DNA from: Hymenopus coronatus
Lineage: Eukaryota > Arthropoda > Insecta > Mantodea > Hymenopodidae
Assembly (NCBI GenBank): GCA_030762935.1
Contig: CM060892.1
Location: 90,554,827-90,618,826 of the forward strand
Direction of reading: 5' to 3'
DNA: 64,000 bases
The notes under the pieces are model-generated. The model was not told the origin of the DNA, made no database searches, and saw only the letters and a list, made by a program, of their open reading frames with translations. This document shows, piece by piece, positions 62,393 through 64,000 of the stretch (position 1 is the first letter of the stretch; each line of letters opens with the position of its first letter). A program made the position numbers and the translations under genes.

Positions 62393-63218
62393 AAGCATAA
62401 TGTATTGCATTCATATGACTTCCGCTAGTTTTCGCAAAAATCTTTTATTGCAAAGATAATACTTCTAGCTAATCGAAATAAGCATTAGCAGAACTTTTTA
62501 TTACATATTTAAGAGCCTAGTCTCTATGTGAGAGCCTAGAAATTCCTTCTCTTTTTTGACCAGGATAAAAAAAAAAAAAAAAAAAAAAAGGAAATAAAAC
62601 AATTGATAGCTTCACATTTGACACACGTGTAAGCATTGCTTTCAGCAAGGTATACATATTTTGTGTAGTAAATGTTGTTCTTTCTTGGGGTTTAACAGTA
62701 AGATAAAGTTCATCCAAAATGAAGATTACTTCAGAGCCTGTTGCCATAAAATTCAAGGTAATCAACACGTTATATATCATATAAATATATTAGATGGTAT
62801 TTTAATCAAAATCGTTAGCACCAGTTTTGAGAAAATCGAAAATTCCAAAAATCTTTCATGTAAACGGTAGCTTGGGGTGAGGGCTTTTCTTAATTGAAAT
62901 TATTTTCATAATTTTGGAACAAACAGAAATAAAAATGAATGAGGATCCTTTACTAATGTTTTTTTTTTTTTTTCAATTAGAAGTTTAAATGCTTATCTTT
63001 AAAAGATTCTATACTTAAATACCAAGTTGGCATTATATCAAGTTTCTGTTTTAGAGTCATTTTAAAAGAATAATACAAATATACAGATAAGGGCCGTACT
63101 CTTATTTTTTTTTAATTCAGGGGCTCTCTCAACGTGTATTTCCGGTGAAATCTCTGTATCGAGTTGTTGGTGGAATGCAATACTTCCTGTATTTATTACA
63201 ATCAGTAGAGAAAGAAAT
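62393..63218 (-). repeat. Family A dispersed repeat, copy 19
   Basis: Reverse copy from atgtattgcattcatatgac to caatcagtagagaaagaaat. An A-run of about 21 at 62569-62589 interrupts one block, and the CA tract is lost. Confidence 0.8.
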
Positions 63219-63221
63219 AAC

Positions 63222-63560
63222 AGCACCGTGAGCGAGTGGTTAGACCGCTTGCCTCCCATCCAGGCGGCCCGGATTCGATCCCAAGTATCTGCATGTGGGA
63301 TTCGTGGCGGAAAGAGCGGCGTCTTGGCGGCTTTTCTCGGATCCTCCGGTTTCCCCCACCACTCATTCTATAAATTGTTCCATCATCACCTTTCCAATCA
63401 TTAATTTCGCTTCCATTTCGTATCATCCACTTCCTCATGTTCATGTCTGACTATGGGCCGACCCCTCGTAACAGTTTCTCCATTCTATGGTTATGTGCCG
63501 TTGACTCCCCGACAGGCTTCTGGCCCCTAGGCATTGTCTTGTAAATCATAGGGGGGGGGG
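63222..63560 (+). mobile_element. tRNA-headed SINE, intact-looking monomer
   Basis: The head is caccgtgagcgagtggttag (A-box side) with ccggattcgatcccaagta (B box, 63270-63288). The body is tgggattcgtggcggaaaga, ttttctcggatcctccggtt, atcctccacttcctca-like, gttgactccccgacaggctt, ending in catagggggggggg. It starts immediately after the hairpin end of the family A copy. Confidence 0.7.
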
Positions 63561-64000
63561 TTGTCAGTCCGAAAAATAGGAGGAGAGTAAGCCGTTTACG
63601 AAACGAAAGTACAGAAAGCAACAATGTATTATCTTGTGATTCCAAACATGAATTTCTGCTTATATTATCTGTACCTATAGACTTTTTGAATAGAATGTAA
63701 AACTTTCTTTACCTCAATGTACAATGTAGGCTGAAGAGATGGGAAAAATGTTTGCTAGTTGGAAATGGTGGGAATATTTTTTGTTCCTGTGCTTATCCTC
63801 ATTCCACCTGACGGTGCTTCTTCTAACTATTCTTTTACCTCTTAGATGTGCTTTGCTGTATCTCCTGCCTTTTCTCATATTTACATCCCTTTCTTTTTCT
63901 CTGTTTATTCACTGCTTCACCACTGTGGTCGCTTAAAGCTATTCTTTCACATTTTAAGCGTCTTCATTGATGGTCACGTGAATGTTTAATGGCTTTTGAT
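63561..64000. other. AT-rich end of the window, nothing recognised
   Basis: A 65-codon hydrophobic open frame (63739-63936) follows the T/C-rich composition and is not supported as a gene. Confidence 0.35.

Noticed and set aside
63739..63936. 65-codon hydrophobic frame resembling a membrane protein
   Set aside because: Its hydrophobicity follows the T/C-rich composition, and no initiation or splice context supports it.

Overview
This is a eukaryotic nuclear window, very probably from an insect. It is AT-rich, has no dense gene array, and holds tRNA-headed SINEs, insect-type LINEs, a Penelope-like retroelement, many microsatellites and a mitochondrial cytochrome b fragment with insect-like codons. 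Several SINE heads and bodies resemble types I associate with cockroaches, termites and stick insects. That placement is from memory and weak. I see no complete host protein gene. The only host-gene candidates are a heat-shock-type promoter with two small exons and a separate 63-base exon between 48.2 and 49.9 kb on the minus strand.

The background is one dispersed repeat about 0.9 kb long, called family A here. I find about 27 pieces in both orientations, roughly 15 kb in total. Full copies start near an ACTTTCTCTA hairpin, carry a (GT)n tract at a fixed internal place, and end in a motif like catgtgaatggaacacat. Inserted in or beside these copies are a microsatellite-flanked LINE (2.9-5.5 kb), an I/R1-type LINE remnant split by a family A copy (20.2-22.4 kb), tRNA-derived SINEs (about 0.9, 6.5, 17.4, 25, 35, 38, 48, 53.5, 54, 59.5 and 63.3 kb), a hairpin MITE (15.1 kb) and a mariner-like transposase scrap (19 kb).

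Two GC-rich islands stand out. From 28.3 to 31.75 kb, on the minus strand, a 5'-truncated Penelope-like element (RT plus GIY-YIG) runs directly into a Jockey-like LINE reverse transcriptase, whose 3' end abuts a degenerate 5S rRNA sequence. From 38.6 to 46.0 kb, on the plus strand, a Jockey-like RT fragment is followed by a head-to-tail stack of at least four elements. Each of the four carries only an ORF1 (Gag-like, zinc-knuckle) gene and its own poly(A) tail, with no ORF2. The poly(A) tails are followed by 5S rRNA sequence or by short 5S-like snippets (tgctgaa and variants). A 103-base 5S rRNA segment lies between elements 1 and 2, and inverted 5S-like pieces follow element 4. The simplest reading is a family of ORF1-only non-LTR retrotransposons that insert repeatedly at one position in 5S rRNA genes and depend on a reverse transcriptase supplied in trans. 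A 5S-derived module carried by the elements themselves is the main alternative. This is the best candidate for an undescribed system in the window.

A second notable structure is at 14.2 kb: a perfect 83-base inverted repeat of a Penelope-type terminus with an intact-looking hammerhead ribozyme core, flanked by a 12-base target-site duplication. A related single copy is at 28.0 kb, next to the Penelope/LINE island.

All calls come from reading the sequence. No alignment, folding or database search was run. Boundaries of repeats are good to about 10-30 bases unless a junction is stated exactly.
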